From contig NZ_CP087998.1 of the NCBI RefSeq assembly GCF_021044585.1, positions 2,418,001 through 2,482,000 on the forward strand: 64,000 nucleotides of DNA. Reading direction: 5' to 3'. The notes beneath the pieces were generated by a model. The model was not told where the DNA came from. It saw only the letters and a list, made by a program, of their open reading frames with translations, and made no database searches. Numbering within the stretch: position 1 is the first letter of the stretch; every line of letters starts with the position of its first letter. Shown here piece by piece: positions 27,513-35,147 of the stretch. Made by a program: the position numbers and the translations under genes. The stretch is from Sulfurimonas sp. HSL-3221. GTDB taxonomy: Bacteria; Campylobacterota; Campylobacteria; Campylobacterales; Sulfurimonadaceae.

Positions 27513-27543
27513 CGGACGGCCCGGTTCACCAAAGGAGCGCCAC

Positions 27544-28137
27544 ATGCCTGAAAACGCCTTTCCCCTCCCCTGCATCATCTTTGCCGGCGGGAGGAGCTCC
27601 CGGATGGGCCGCAACAAGGCCCTGCTCCCCTTTGACGGTTTCGCCACCCTCGCCGAGTACCAGTACGCCCGGCTCTCTCCCCTCTTCGACTCCGCCTTCC
27701 TCTCCGTCAAAACAACCGAAGGCTATCCGGAACGGCTCCCCTATCTCCCCGACGACCCCTCCCTGACGGATGCTGCGCCGACAGCGGGCTTTATCACCGC
27801 GTTCCGAAGTCTGGGGGCGGAGCGTATCTTCGCACTCAGCGTCGACACCCCCTTCATTGATGCCGCGGTCATTCGCACGCTGCTTGAACACGACAGCGGA
27901 GAGCTTGATGCCGTCATCGCCAGGACCGCGAGGGGCTCGCATCCGCTTTGCGGCATCTACCACCGGAGCCTGCTTGCACGTTTCGAAGCAATGGCCGCTT
28001 CCGGTGATCATAAACTGGGCAGGATGCTCTCGGAGAGCCGGGTCCGTTATGTCGATTTTGGCGATGAGCAGCTTTTCAGCAATCTCAACCACCCGCACGA
28101 ATACGAAGCGGCACTGAAGATGCTGGATAAAAAGTAA
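27544..28137 (+). CDS. mobA: Molybdenum cofactor guanylyltransferase MobA
   Basis: The 197-residue nucleotidyltransferase attaches GMP to the molybdenum cofactor, making the MGD form used by DMSO-reductase family enzymes such as formate dehydrogenase and nitrate reductase. The GTP loop 'IIFAGGRSSRMGRNKALLPF' near the N-terminus is the family signature, and 'FALSVDTPFID' gives the metal-binding Asp region. ATG 27544 follows 'aaaggagcgccac', a good ribosome-binding site. Its presence implies bis-MGD enzymes elsewhere; SoxC uses the simpler cofactor and does not need MobA. Confidence 0.9.
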   Translation: MPENAFPLPCIIFAGGRSSRMGRNKALLPFDGFATLAEYQYARLSPLFDSAFLSVKTTEGYPERLPYLPDDPSLTDAAPTAGFITAFRSLGAERIFALSVDTPFIDAAVIRTLLEHDSGELDAVIARTARGSHPLCGIYHRSLLARFEAMAASGDHKLGRMLSESRVRYVDFGDEQLFSNLNHPHEYEAALKMLDKK

Positions 28138-28446
28138 ATATTGTAGGAGAAAAGGTGCCGCCAAAGGGCGGCGGAAGAGGAGAAACGTTGTTGTATGATA
28201 CATCAATCATGGGGCTTACCTATAGTAGGCGGCTATAGTGCCCAAAGACGCGATGTTTGGCTTTGAAAACTTCGTCGGCAAAAGGCATATCCTTGTGCAC
28301 ATTCAAATCATAGAACAAATTATCCACAATTAATCCAACAGTATGATTAATTATTGAACAATACTCTGCTTATACTCTACTTTTCGCCATCAAGTTCCTT
28401 CTAATCGGCTTTACTATAAGATAGCGTTAAAAACGGGATACAATAT
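28138..28446. other. 309-base intergenic region between mobA and moaC
   Basis: It contains a hairpin GCCGCC-AAAG-GGCGGC at 28159-28174 just after mobA, an open 36-codon minus-strand frame at 28220-28327, and an AT-rich stretch with the moaC promoter candidate TATAAG at 28415-28420. Read on the minus strand the hairpin is followed by ACCTTTTCTCC, so it could terminate a minus-strand transcript. No riboswitch was recognised. Confidence 0.5.
28220..28327 (-). CDS. Possible small protein of 35 residues, unrecognised
   Basis: A GTG-started frame of 35 codons ends at TAG 28220-28222. The peptide is rich in Phe, His, Lys and Asp ('KDMPFADEVFKAKHRVFGHY') and uses codons typical of the flanking genes (GCC, GAC, GAA, CGC, GTC), unlike the AT-rich DNA around it. 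A TATAAG box lies upstream on the minus strand near 28362-28367, and a hairpin with a short T-run follows the stop by about 50 bases. The ribosome-binding site is weak ('ttgga'). It may be a small gene or the tail of a decayed one; I do not recognise the family. Confidence 0.4.
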   Translation of the reverse strand: MDNLFYDLNVHKDMPFADEVFKAKHRVFGHYSRLL

Positions 28447-28920
28447 ATGCAGCTGACCCATCTGGATGAAAAAGACCGGCCGAAGATGGTCGACGTCTCA
28501 GCCAAAGCGCCCACCGAACGCGTGGCCGTCGCCAGCGGTACAATCACGATGAGCTCCGAAGCGTACAGTGCCATTGTCGAAGAGCGCACCAAAAAAGGGC
28601 CTGTCCTTCAAACGGCCGTGATCGCCGCGATCATGGGGACCAAAAAAACCTCGGACCTCATCCCGATGTGCCACCCCCTGAACCTCAGCGGGATCAACTG
28701 CGACGTGGAGGAGCTGCCGGAACTGCCGGGCTTCCGCCTGAGCGTCACCGCCAAGCTGACGGGGCAGACAGGGGTGGAAATGGAGGCACTGACCGGCGTC
28801 AGCATCGGTCTGCTGACCATCTACGACATGGTCAAAGCCATCGATAAAGGGATGATCATCTCCGACGTACAGCTCGAAACGAAGCGAGGAGGCAAAAGTG
28901 GTGAATATCAACGAACTTGA
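28447..28920 (+). CDS. moaC: Cyclic pyranopterin monophosphate synthase MoaC
   Basis: The 157-residue enzyme completes the first stage of molybdopterin synthesis, turning the MoaA product into cyclic pyranopterin monophosphate. Characteristic are '[18 protein letters not shown]', the conserved His-containing '[14 protein letters not shown]' and '[20 protein letters not shown]', which carries active-site residues, and the Lys-rich end. Length matches the family. Its 3' end overlaps the DUF493 gene by 23 bases. The plausible promoter is TATAAG 27 bases upstream of the ATG. Confidence 0.94.
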   Translation: MQLTHLDEKDRPKMVDVSAKAPTERVAVASGTITMSSEAYSAIVEERTKKGPVLQTAVIAAIMGTKKTSDLIPMCHPLNLSGINCDVEELPELPGFRLSVTAKLTGQTGVEMEALTGVSIGLLTIYDMVKAIDKGMIISDVQLETKRGGKSGEYQRT

Positions 28921-29167
28921 TCAGAAAGTTGAACTGGAATACCCCTGTAGCTGGTGCTACAAGGTTGTCGGCGAAGAGCGCGAAAAACTCGAAAACGCCA
29001 TCCATGAAGTCATTCTGGAGCGCGAGCATAAAATCGCCCACTCCAATACAAGCCGCACCGGCAAATACATCAGCCTGAACCTGGAGCTGCTTGTACACAA
29101 CGAAGATGACCGCCAGTTCATCTACGAAGCGCTCAAAGCGCACCAACACGTCAAAATGGTTTTATAG
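28898..29167 (+). CDS. DUF493 (YbeD-like) family protein
   Basis: The 89-residue protein matches the small ferredoxin-like DUF493/YbeD family (H. pylori HP0495 type), seen by '[15 protein letters not shown]' and the closing '[16 protein letters not shown]'. Its function is unknown; the fold resembles regulatory ACT-type domains. It starts at one of two consecutive GTG codons (28898, 28901) with a strong 'aggagg' site, inside the end of moaC, so it is translationally coupled to moaC. Confidence 0.85.
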   Translation: MVNINELDQKVELEYPCSWCYKVVGEEREKLENAIHEVILEREHKIAHSNTSRTGKYISLNLELLVHNEDDRQFIYEALKAHQHVKMVL

Positions 29168-29176
29168 GAGGCTCCG

Positions 29177-30202
29177 ATGCTGGACCTGGAACAACTGCAG
29201 CGCGATATCCGCAATCATTACAAGAACCAAGCGCCGATGGAACTCGATGCTCGCATCGTCGACCTCATCGGCTATCTGGGAAGTGAATACGGCCTGAACG
29301 AGACCGACCTGACCCTCCCGGAGATCCGGCTCGTCGTCAATACGATCCTGGCCGAGCAGACGGCGGCCCTTCAGGAGGATCTGGAGGCGCTGCTCGTGCA
29401 GAAAGAACGCATCGAACGGCAGATCGAGCGCAAAAGCGAACGGATCCAGGACGAAAAACATCAGATCTTCAATGCGCTGGAGGGCATCCTGGGCGACGCC
29501 CCCGGTGACGCCCAGGCAAAACTGCACCAGGTCAAACTCCAATCCATCGACCTCTTCGACATGCTCGAGGAGGTGGTCGAATCCGCGATCATCACCACTC
29601 TCGAGAAGAACCACGATATCGAAGAGACGGTCGAGGAGATCTGCAAGGAGGTCACCTTTGAGACCCTGGGGGAAGGGCCGCTGGAGACCGGACGCATCCG
29701 CCTGGTCATCGGCAGTATTCTCCACAGTGCCGTCGAAGTGGGCGAAGCCACACCGAACCAGGCCGAAGCGATCCTTCTCGGGACCCTGCGGGGCGTACGC
29801 AGCGGCCTTATCAAGGCCATCCGCCGTCTGAAAAAGCAGCTCCTCTTCATGCCCGAGGAGCTCAAGCTGACGGCATCGATGCAGACGGAGCTGCTCCGTA
29901 CCGATGTGCTCTTCACACAGATCCTGCAGGATGAAGCGCTGCAGTGCACCCCTGAAAGCCGAGCCCTGCTCGAAAAACTCGCCAAAGAGATCCGTTTCGA
30001 TCTTGAAGAACTTGTCGAAGTCTCCAAAGAGACCGTCGACCTGATGCGCAGCCAGCTCAGCCAGGCCCTCTCCCGCTCCCAGGTCCTCAACTCCAAAACC
30101 GCAGCGGAGGCCAAGCGCGTCGGCATCTCCGCCTGGCGCTCGGCCAAAACGGTTCTGGAAGGCGCCCTGCAAAACGCCAAAGGTAAGATCGACAAAAAAT
30201 AA
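29177..30202 (+). CDS. Hypothetical helical protein
   Basis: The 341-residue protein has no signal peptide or membrane segment. It is almost wholly alpha-helical, with a coiled-coil stretch at about residues 65-100 ('LLVQKERIERQIERKSERIQ') and heptad-like helices through the rest, including a basic 'IRRLKKQLLF' near residue 215. The C-terminus is lysine-rich. I do not recognise the family with certainty. It starts 9 bases after the DUF493 stop with 'aggaggctccg' upstream, so it belongs to the moaC unit. A structural or phasin/regulator-like role is only a guess. Confidence 0.7.
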   Translation: MLDLEQLQRDIRNHYKNQAPMELDARIVDLIGYLGSEYGLNETDLTLPEIRLVVNTILAEQTAALQEDLEALLVQKERIERQIERKSERIQDEKHQIFNALEGILGDAPGDAQAKLHQVKLQSIDLFDMLEEVVESAIITTLEKNHDIEETVEEICKEVTFETLGEGPLETGRIRLVIGSILHSAVEVGEATPNQAEAILLGTLRGVRSGLIKAIRRLKKQLLFMPEELKLTASMQTELLRTDVLFTQILQDEALQCTPESRALLEKLAKEIRFDLEELVEVSKETVDLMRSQLSQALSRSQVLNSKTAAEAKRVGISAWRSAKTVLEGALQNAKGKIDKK

Positions 30203-30273
30203 CTTTTTTTCTTAAATAACTCTTATTTTTATAGCATAGGTCAACAGCTAAGCGTACGGTATCCCCCTTTTAA

Positions 30274-30306
30274 TATAATCTGTTCGAATATCGGTGCTTT
30301 GCACCG
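30274..30306 (+). promoter_or_regulatory. Promoter and leader hairpin of the DUF2231 gene
   Basis: TATAAT at 30274-30279 precedes a hairpin CGGTGC-TTT-GCACCG (30292-30306) in the presumed leader. The ATG follows at 30329, with 'aaggag' in between. Confidence 0.45.
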
Positions 30307-30328
30307 AAAACATCAAGGAGTTTCACCT

Positions 30329-30913
30329 ATGCTACTGCACCCACCTCTCACCCACTTCGCCATCGCGCTTCCCGTCGTCACCGCCGTCTTCGGACTTCTT
30401 TTTCTCATCACCCGCAAAGAGGGGCTCTCCAAGATTACGGCGCGCATGCTTGTCGTTACCGCCCTCGTGATGATCGCCGCATGGTATACCGGTTCCAAAG
30501 CCGGACCGGAGATCTTTGACTATCTCAGCAAAGACGGAAAACATGAACTGCTTGAGCACAAAAACCTCGGTCTCTACCTGGCGATTGCCTTCTCCCTCAT
30601 CGCCGTTGTGCAGTTCCTGGGCTGCCAGCTCAAGAAGTTCGCGATTCAGGCCGTTGCCATTCTGCTTCTGTTCGCGGCCACGGTCATGACCTTCGTACAG
30701 GGTAAAGACGGAGGCGAGATCGTCTACAACCACGGGATGCCGTTCAAAGCCGAAATGATGCTCAGCACCCTGAAAGAGGCGGGCGCGACTGCGGAGGATA
30801 CGGAGGACTGCGACGAAAAGGTCGAAGCCTATGAGGACGCGGTATACAATATCAATACCCTCTCCGGAGAGGTTCAGGCAATTTACGGAGAAGCGGAAAA
30901 AGAGGGAGAGTAA
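30329..30913 (+). CDS. DUF2231 family membrane protein
   Basis: The 194-residue protein has four membrane segments in residues 1-130 and a charged C-terminal tail. 'LHPPLTHFAIALPVVTAVFG' is the typical DUF2231 opening with conserved His residues, which may bind haem or metal in this family. ATG 30329 follows 'caaggagtttcacct'; the frame is open further upstream but without a start site of similar quality. The C-terminal 60 residues are acidic and predicted helical. Function is not established. Confidence 0.78.
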   Translation: MLLHPPLTHFAIALPVVTAVFGLLFLITRKEGLSKITARMLVVTALVMIAAWYTGSKAGPEIFDYLSKDGKHELLEHKNLGLYLAIAFSLIAVVQFLGCQLKKFAIQAVAILLLFAATVMTFVQGKDGGEIVYNHGMPFKAEMMLSTLKEAGATAEDTEDCDEKVEAYEDAVYNINTLSGEVQAIYGEAEKEGE

Positions 30914-30953
30914 TTCAACTCCCCCGTGTTACAATCGCGCAAAAGGAGATGCC

Positions 30954-31172
30954 ATGCAGACCTTGCTTTTGCTCGTGGATGACACTTACGCCGACACACT
31001 GAAACAATCCCTCCCCGCCGACAAGGCCTGGGTGCTGGATGCGCGCTACGATGCATTTCGCTGCCGCGTCCGCCTCGCCCTCGACGGCTACCACACTTCC
31101 CCCGATGCCGTTCAGATCTATCATGAAACCATCGAAGACATTGATGCATGGCTTGCGGAGCAGCGGTCATGA
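30954..31172 (+). CDS. Putative antitoxin of a ParE/RelE-type module
   Basis: The 72-residue protein begins at the ATG that follows 'aaaggagatgcc'. It has a short beta-rich start ('MQTLLLLVDDTYADTLKQS') and a helical, acidic end ('HETIEDIDAWLAEQ'). I infer antitoxin function from its size, acidic character and its 4-base overlap (ATGA) with a gene for a ParE/RelE-like toxin; no antitoxin family was recognised directly. Confidence 0.6.
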   Translation: MQTLLLLVDDTYADTLKQSLPADKAWVLDARYDAFRCRVRLALDGYHTSPDAVQIYHETIEDIDAWLAEQRS

Positions 31173-31444
31173 GAGTCGTCGCCACACCGCTCTTCACCGA
31201 ACAGCTCAAAGCGCTTCTCCTGACGATCGCCGACAGCGATCCCGAAGAGGCGAAACGTTTCAAGCTCTATCTCGACACCATCTTGCTCAACCTGCCGAGC
31301 AAAGCGCAGAAATACAAACCGTCAATCTATTTTGGTGATACTGAGGTGCGGGACATTGAACATCAGGGGTGTACTATTCCCTTTTATTATGATCGAGCCG
31401 GAGCGGCCCTCGTGCTTTTGGGAATTATTGACAATCGTGTGTAA
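31169..31444 (+). CDS. RelE/ParE family toxin
   Basis: The 91-residue protein has the ParE/RelE fold pattern: a helical hairpin ('FTEQLKALLLTIADSDPEEA') followed by 'FKLYLDTILLNLPSKAQKYK', a strand with 'SIYFGDTEVRDIEHQG' and a final hydrophobic strand 'ALVLLGIIDNRV'. Such toxins either cleave mRNA at the ribosome or poison gyrase; which applies is unclear. The ATG overlaps the antitoxin stop. The module sits directly before the AT-rich upstream region of soxC. Confidence 0.75.
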   Translation: MRVVATPLFTEQLKALLLTIADSDPEEAKRFKLYLDTILLNLPSKAQKYKPSIYFGDTEVRDIEHQGCTIPFYYDRAGAALVLLGIIDNRV

Positions 31445-31794
31445 ACTTAACACTTTTTAATTTTTTTGTATTAATAACTAAAACGTCGCATTTTAAGCTA
31501 TACTTATTTAAATTTTACATATTTATAATAATAATATTTTTAAGTCATACAATTACCGCCATTATTGTTTCTTTTGGTAACGATATCCGGCGCTGCGGTT
31601 TCGTATTCACTCTTTATAGACGTTTCGTATTGTATACTTACGTTTGATAAGATCGTGATATTGGGTTCAGCACCTGTAAAGACAGCACATCAACAGCCGA
31701 ATAACAATTTGTTGCCGGAAGTTGATGTGCTGTTTTGGTCTTATGACTATCGAAATAGTAAATAGTAAAGTTATTAATATAAAAGGGAGGAAGA
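31445..31794. other. 350-base AT-rich region upstream of soxC
   Basis: This stretch has no supported gene and is markedly AT-rich near 31445-31560. It holds a TATACT box around 31498-31503, and a long inverted repeat at 31682-31694 and 31721-31733. The soxC ribosome-binding site 'gggaggaag' lies at its end. It probably carries the promoter and control sites of the sox operon. Confidence 0.5.
31682..31733 (+). promoter_or_regulatory. Long inverted repeat upstream of soxC
   Basis: The arms ACAGCACATCAAC and GTTGATGTGCTGT match over 13 bases, with a 26-base spacer, and extend further by wobble pairs. It lies about 60 bases before the soxC ATG and is followed by TTTT. It may be a regulator-binding site or a leader hairpin. 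Confidence 0.5.
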
Positions 31795-33108
31795 ATGAGA
31801 AACGAACATTCTCAACACGATGCTGAAAACGTGTCGGCCGAAAGAAGAGACTTCTTCAAGAAAACTGCCGCACTCTCAGCCACGGCGATCGCCGGTGCCG
31901 GAATGCTCTCCGGAACACGTGCGATGGCCGAAGATGACCCGGTCATTATGAATACACCGGACTGGGGTCACAAGATCGGTTACCCGGTCACTAAGAACCG
32001 CTACGGTATGCCTTCACCGTACGAGCACAACATCACCCGCCGCAACGCGAAACTCCTTTCCTCAGGGAACTGGCAGGCATCCATCGCGATGTGTCCGATC
32101 CAGGACCTCAGCGGTATCATGACGCCGAACGGCCTCTTCTTCAGCCGCTGCCACGGTGGTATCCCGACCATCAACCCGAGTGAATGGCGCCTGATGATCC
32201 ACGGTCTTGTCGAAAAGCCGCTGGTTCTGACGCTTGATCAGCTCAAGCGCTACCCGAACGTCAGCCGCGTTCACTTCGTCGAGTGTCCGGCAAACGGCGG
32301 TCCGGAATGGCGTGGACCGCAGTTCAACTCCATCCAGTTTGCGAAAGGGATGATGAGTAATGCCGAGTGGACCGGCGTCTACCTCAAAGACATCCTCAAA
32401 GACCTCGGTCTCAAGCCAAGTGCAAAATGGATGCTAGCAGAGGGTATCGACAGCTCACACATGGGCCGTACGGTTCCTGTCGACAAGGTGCTTGACGATG
32501 CAATGATCGTTTGGGGCCAGAACGGCGAAGCGCTTCGCCCGGAGCAGGGCTACCCTGTCCGTCTCCTCCTCCCGGGATGGGAAGGTAACCTTTGTGTCAA
32601 ATGGCTCGGACGCCTCGAATTCGCCGCTGAACCGTTCTACGCGAAAGAAGAAACAGCGAAATATACGGCACTCAAGCCGTCAGGCAAAGCGATCCAGCAC
32701 TTCTATGCGAACGAAGTCAACTCCATCATCACTTCACCGTGTCCGGAAAAACCGTGGACGGATCTGAAAGCCGGCGACATGGTCGAGATCGAAGGTCTCG
32801 CATGGAGCGGTATGGGTACGATCGAAGGCGTCGACATCAGCTTCGACGGCGGCAACAACTGGGTAGAAGCAAACCTCAAGGGCCTCGTCCTTCCGAAGTC
32901 CTGGACACGCTTCAGCTTTATGTACAAGTACGAAGGCAAGCCGCTGATCCTCGCCAGCCGCGCACGCGACGACGCAGGCTACATCCAGCCGACAATCGAT
33001 CAAGAAACCGCAGTGATGGGTGTTGAATCCGTTTACCATAGAAACGGTATCGCCTCATGGGAAGTCACTGCAGAAGGGAAGGTAAACAATGTTCAAGTTC
33101 GATCGTAA
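31795..33108 (+). CDS. soxC: Sulfane dehydrogenase subunit SoxC (molybdoenzyme)
   Basis: The 437-residue protein has a Tat signal with Arg17-Arg18 ('ERRDFFKK'), then the sulfite-oxidase fold: 'VHFVECPANGGPEWRGPQF' supplies the molybdenum-ligating Cys, and a C-terminal dimerisation/Ig-like domain contains 'WSGMGTIEGVDISFDGGNNW'. With SoxD it oxidises the sulfane sulfur carried by SoxYZ, adding six electrons in thiosulfate oxidation. It starts the soxCDYZ cluster; soxX, soxA and soxB are not in the window. The ATG has 'gggaggaag' upstream. Its 3' end overlaps soxD by 20 bases. Confidence 0.95.
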   Translation: MRNEHSQHDAENVSAERRDFFKKTAALSATAIAGAGMLSGTRAMAEDDPVIMNTPDWGHKIGYPVTKNRYGMPSPYEHNITRRNAKLLSSGNWQASIAMCPIQDLSGIMTPNGLFFSRCHGGIPTINPSEWRLMIHGLVEKPLVLTLDQLKRYPNVSRVHFVECPANGGPEWRGPQFNSIQFAKGMMSNAEWTGVYLKDILKDLGLKPSAKWMLAEGIDSSHMGRTVPVDKVLDDAMIVWGQNGEALRPEQGYPVRLLLPGWEGNLCVKWLGRLEFAAEPFYAKEETAKYTALKPSGKAIQHFYANEVNSIITSPCPEKPWTDLKAGDMVEIEGLAWSGMGTIEGVDISFDGGNNWVEANLKGLVLPKSWTRFSFMYKYEGKPLILASRARDDAGYIQPTIDQETAVMGVESVYHRNGIASWEVTAEGKVNNVQVRS

Positions 33109-34273
33109 ATTTATTCTTGGTGCTTCCGCAGCGGCAGCGGTAGCCATGCTCGCTACCGGCTGTGTCGAAAGCGGCGACGCTGCGGCACCGACTGCATCCA
33201 GTGCCGACAATGTCCTCACGTATGCAAACGGCAAGCGCGTCATTGACGGCGGTCGCTACTATGCAACCGTAAACGACAAAAGCGGCCCGTACTATGTGAA
33301 CACAGCAGCGGAAAAAGGCGGTTACACCTACGGACGTACACCGACAGCCAACGAACTCGAAGCATGGAACACAACGGTAACACCGTGGCGTCTGCCGCCG
33401 AAAGGCGAAGGTACAGCCGAAGAGGGTGAAGCAGTTTACGAAGCCAAATGTGTCATGTGTCACGGCGACTTCGGTTCCGGCGGCGGCGGTTATCCGGCGC
33501 TCTCCAAAGGGAATGCATACGACAACATGGCCACACTGAAACACCAGCGTACCGGTCCGGACATGGAAGGTCCGATCCGCGTATTCGGTAACTACTGGCC
33601 GGAAGCGAGCACCCTGTGGTGGTACATCATGGAAGGTATGCCGCATCCGGATACACGCAGCCTGACTGAAGACGAAGTCTATGCACTCGTTGCCTATATC
33701 ATGAACCTCAATGAGATGGAGATCGACGGCGAAGAAGTTGATTACGAATATGTCCTCGACCAGGAGAAATTCGCGAAGATCGTTATGCCGAACAAAGACG
33801 GTTTCGAACCGGTCATCGACGGTGCAAACGGTCTTGAGAACGTCCGTGCTTATTTCGCGGATCCTGCAAACTTCGGTGCGCAGAAAATCGCTTCTGCCGA
33901 CGAGCGTTGTATGAGCAACTGTCAAAAAGAGACTGCGAAAGTCGTAGGAATCTCTATCGAGCAGAAAGAGTTCCTTCCGCCGCTCTCCGAAGTCCGTGAC
34001 CTTCCGAAGGTCGAGAACACAAGCGGTGTAGACCTCGAAGCGAAGAATACCTATGAATCCAGCTGTGCCGTTTGCCACGGTGCTGCGGGCATGGGTGCTC
34101 CGGTGGTCGGCGACAAGAAGGCGTGGGACGCTGTTGTCGGCAAGGGTATGGACAAGGTCTATGCCCGTGCCATCAACGGTACTGACATGGGTATGCCTCC
34201 GAAGGGGGGCACAGACCTGTCTGACGACAAACTCAAGGCGGTGGTTGATTACATGATCAGCCAGAGCAAATAA
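33089..34273 (+). CDS. soxD: Sulfane dehydrogenase cytochrome subunit SoxD (dihaem)
   Basis: The 394-residue cytochrome has two c-haem motifs, C121-x-x-C124-H125 and C326-x-x-C329-H330, and an N-terminal signal segment that ends in a lipobox-like 'LATGC' (Cys25), so it may be a lipoprotein. It accepts electrons from SoxC and passes them to cytochrome c. A Cys pair in 'DERCMSNCQK' lies between the haem domains. The gene overlaps soxC by 20 bases and its start follows 'gggaaggtaaaca'. Codons of the sox genes are less GC-rich at third positions than those of the flanking genes, consistent with high expression. Confidence 0.93.
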   Translation: MFKFDRKFILGASAAAAVAMLATGCVESGDAAAPTASSADNVLTYANGKRVIDGGRYYATVNDKSGPYYVNTAAEKGGYTYGRTPTANELEAWNTTVTPWRLPPKGEGTAEEGEAVYEAKCVMCHGDFGSGGGGYPALSKGNAYDNMATLKHQRTGPDMEGPIRVFGNYWPEASTLWWYIMEGMPHPDTRSLTEDEVYALVAYIMNLNEMEIDGEEVDYEYVLDQEKFAKIVMPNKDGFEPVIDGANGLENVRAYFADPANFGAQKIASADERCMSNCQKETAKVVGISIEQKEFLPPLSEVRDLPKVENTSGVDLEAKNTYESSCAVCHGAAGMGAPVVGDKKAWDAVVGKGMDKVYARAINGTDMGMPPKGGTDLSDDKLKAVVDYMISQSK

Positions 34274-34295
34274 ATCTCAACCAAAGGATAAACAT

Positions 34296-34748
34296 ATGCA
34301 AAGAAGAACATTCCTCTCTCTCGCAGCTGGCGCTTGCGCCCTGGCTGCTGTACCGGCAAGCGTCCGTGCGGAAGATTTCCGTAAATCCAAGCCGACAGTT
34401 TGGACAGCAAAAACTGTCGACGACGCCCTCAAAGCGATGTACGGCACAACGGCTACTGTCGCTGAAGGCGTCACAGTCGTCGCTCCGGACGTTGCAAGCA
34501 ACGGTGGTGCGGTTCCGGTTGATGTCAAGTCTGACATCGCTGCAAAATCCGTCATGATCGTCCAGAACGTCAACCCGGAATCTGCGGTTATCGTTTACGA
34601 CCTCAACGAGTACAGCATCATCGACTTCTCCATCAAGATCAAGATGAAAGCTTCCGGTACGATCACAGCAATCGTACAGGGTAACGACGGCAAGCTCTAC
34701 AGCGGCTCCAAAACACTCGACGTTGCACTCGGTGGTTGTGAGGGCTGA
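34296..34748 (+). CDS. soxY: Sulfur carrier subunit SoxY
   Basis: The 150-residue periplasmic protein carries thiosulfate-derived sulfur on a cysteine near its C-terminus. It has a Tat-type signal ('MQRRTFLSLAAG') and ends in 'ALGGCEG' with the reactive Cys at residue 148. The canonical tail is GGCGG; here Gly is replaced by Glu after the Cys. It pairs with SoxZ, encoded 41 bases downstream. The ATG follows 'aaaggataaacat'. Confidence 0.93.
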   Translation: MQRRTFLSLAAGACALAAVPASVRAEDFRKSKPTVWTAKTVDDALKAMYGTTATVAEGVTVVAPDVASNGGAVPVDVKSDIAAKSVMIVQNVNPESAVIVYDLNEYSIIDFSIKIKMKASGTITAIVQGNDGKLYSGSKTLDVALGGCEG

Positions 34749-34789
34749 TCGCCTTCGCCTATAGAAAACGAAAATAGAAAGGTAATATC

Positions 34790-35095
34790 ATGAGAATCAA
34801 AGCAAAACTCAAAGGTAATGTTGTTTCTGTAAAAGCGATGGCGAAGCACGACATGTGGACATACGATATCGCTGAGAAGAAAACCGGCGACCGCAACAAC
34901 GCGAACTTCATCACGCACATCGACGCCAAAGTCGGCGCGGCAACTGTTATGGACGCTTCTGTCAGCCAGTTCCTCTCCAAGAACCCGATCTTCAAGTTCG
35001 CGTTCAAAGGCGACTTCAAAGCGGGTGACGAACTCGTGATGACTTGGGTTGACCTCAAGGGCAACACCAAGACTTCCAAAGCCAAAATCAAATAA
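34790..35095 (+). CDS. soxZ: Sulfur carrier partner SoxZ
   Basis: The 101-residue SoxZ lacks a signal peptide, as is normal, and is presumably exported with SoxY through Tat. It resembles the immunoglobulin-like SoxZ fold: 'MRIKAKLKGNVVSVKAMAKH' and the closing 'MTWVDLKGNTKTSKAKIK'. It forms the SoxYZ carrier on which sulfur is oxidised by SoxB and SoxCD. The ATG has 'gaaaggtaatatc' upstream. A GC-rich hairpin follows the stop. Confidence 0.94.
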   Translation: MRIKAKLKGNVVSVKAMAKHDMWTYDIAEKKTGDRNNANFITHIDAKVGAATVMDASVSQFLSKNPIFKFAFKGDFKAGDELVMTWVDLKGNTKTSKAKIK

Positions 35096-35099
35096 TCCC

Positions 35100-35124
35100 C
35101 GGGTGGACGCTTCGGCGTCCCACC
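35100..35124 (+). terminator. Hairpin after soxZ
   Basis: The arms GGTGGACGC and GCGTCCCACC around a TTCG loop form a stable stem with one bulged base, just after the soxZ stop. The following 'gctttctctcc' is pyrimidine-rich but not a T-run, so it could reduce rather than end transcription into the thioredoxin-like gene. Confidence 0.5.
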
Positions 35125-35147
35125 GCTTTCTCTCCAAGGCACCAACA

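Noticed and set aside
28159..28174. Moco riboswitch upstream of moaC
   Set aside because: Only a simple 6-bp hairpin is present near mobA; none of the complex helices of the Moco RNA motif was seen, and that motif is not known from Campylobacterota.
28318..28330. Perfect DnaA box TTATCCACA at 28320-28328, and another TTATTCACA (minus) at 52990-52998
   Set aside because: Single boxes in AT-rich intergenic DNA are expected by chance; no cluster, no dnaA and no unwinding element are near, so neither is proposed as an origin.
30203..30240. T-rich stretch after the helical protein gene as a terminator
   Set aside because: 'aacttttttt' follows the stop, but no GC-rich stem precedes it, so an intrinsic terminator is not supported.
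31565..31765. 66-codon frame upstream of soxC
   Set aside because: It starts with TTG without a ribosome-binding site and crosses the inverted repeat; the composition is that of AT-rich non-coding DNA.
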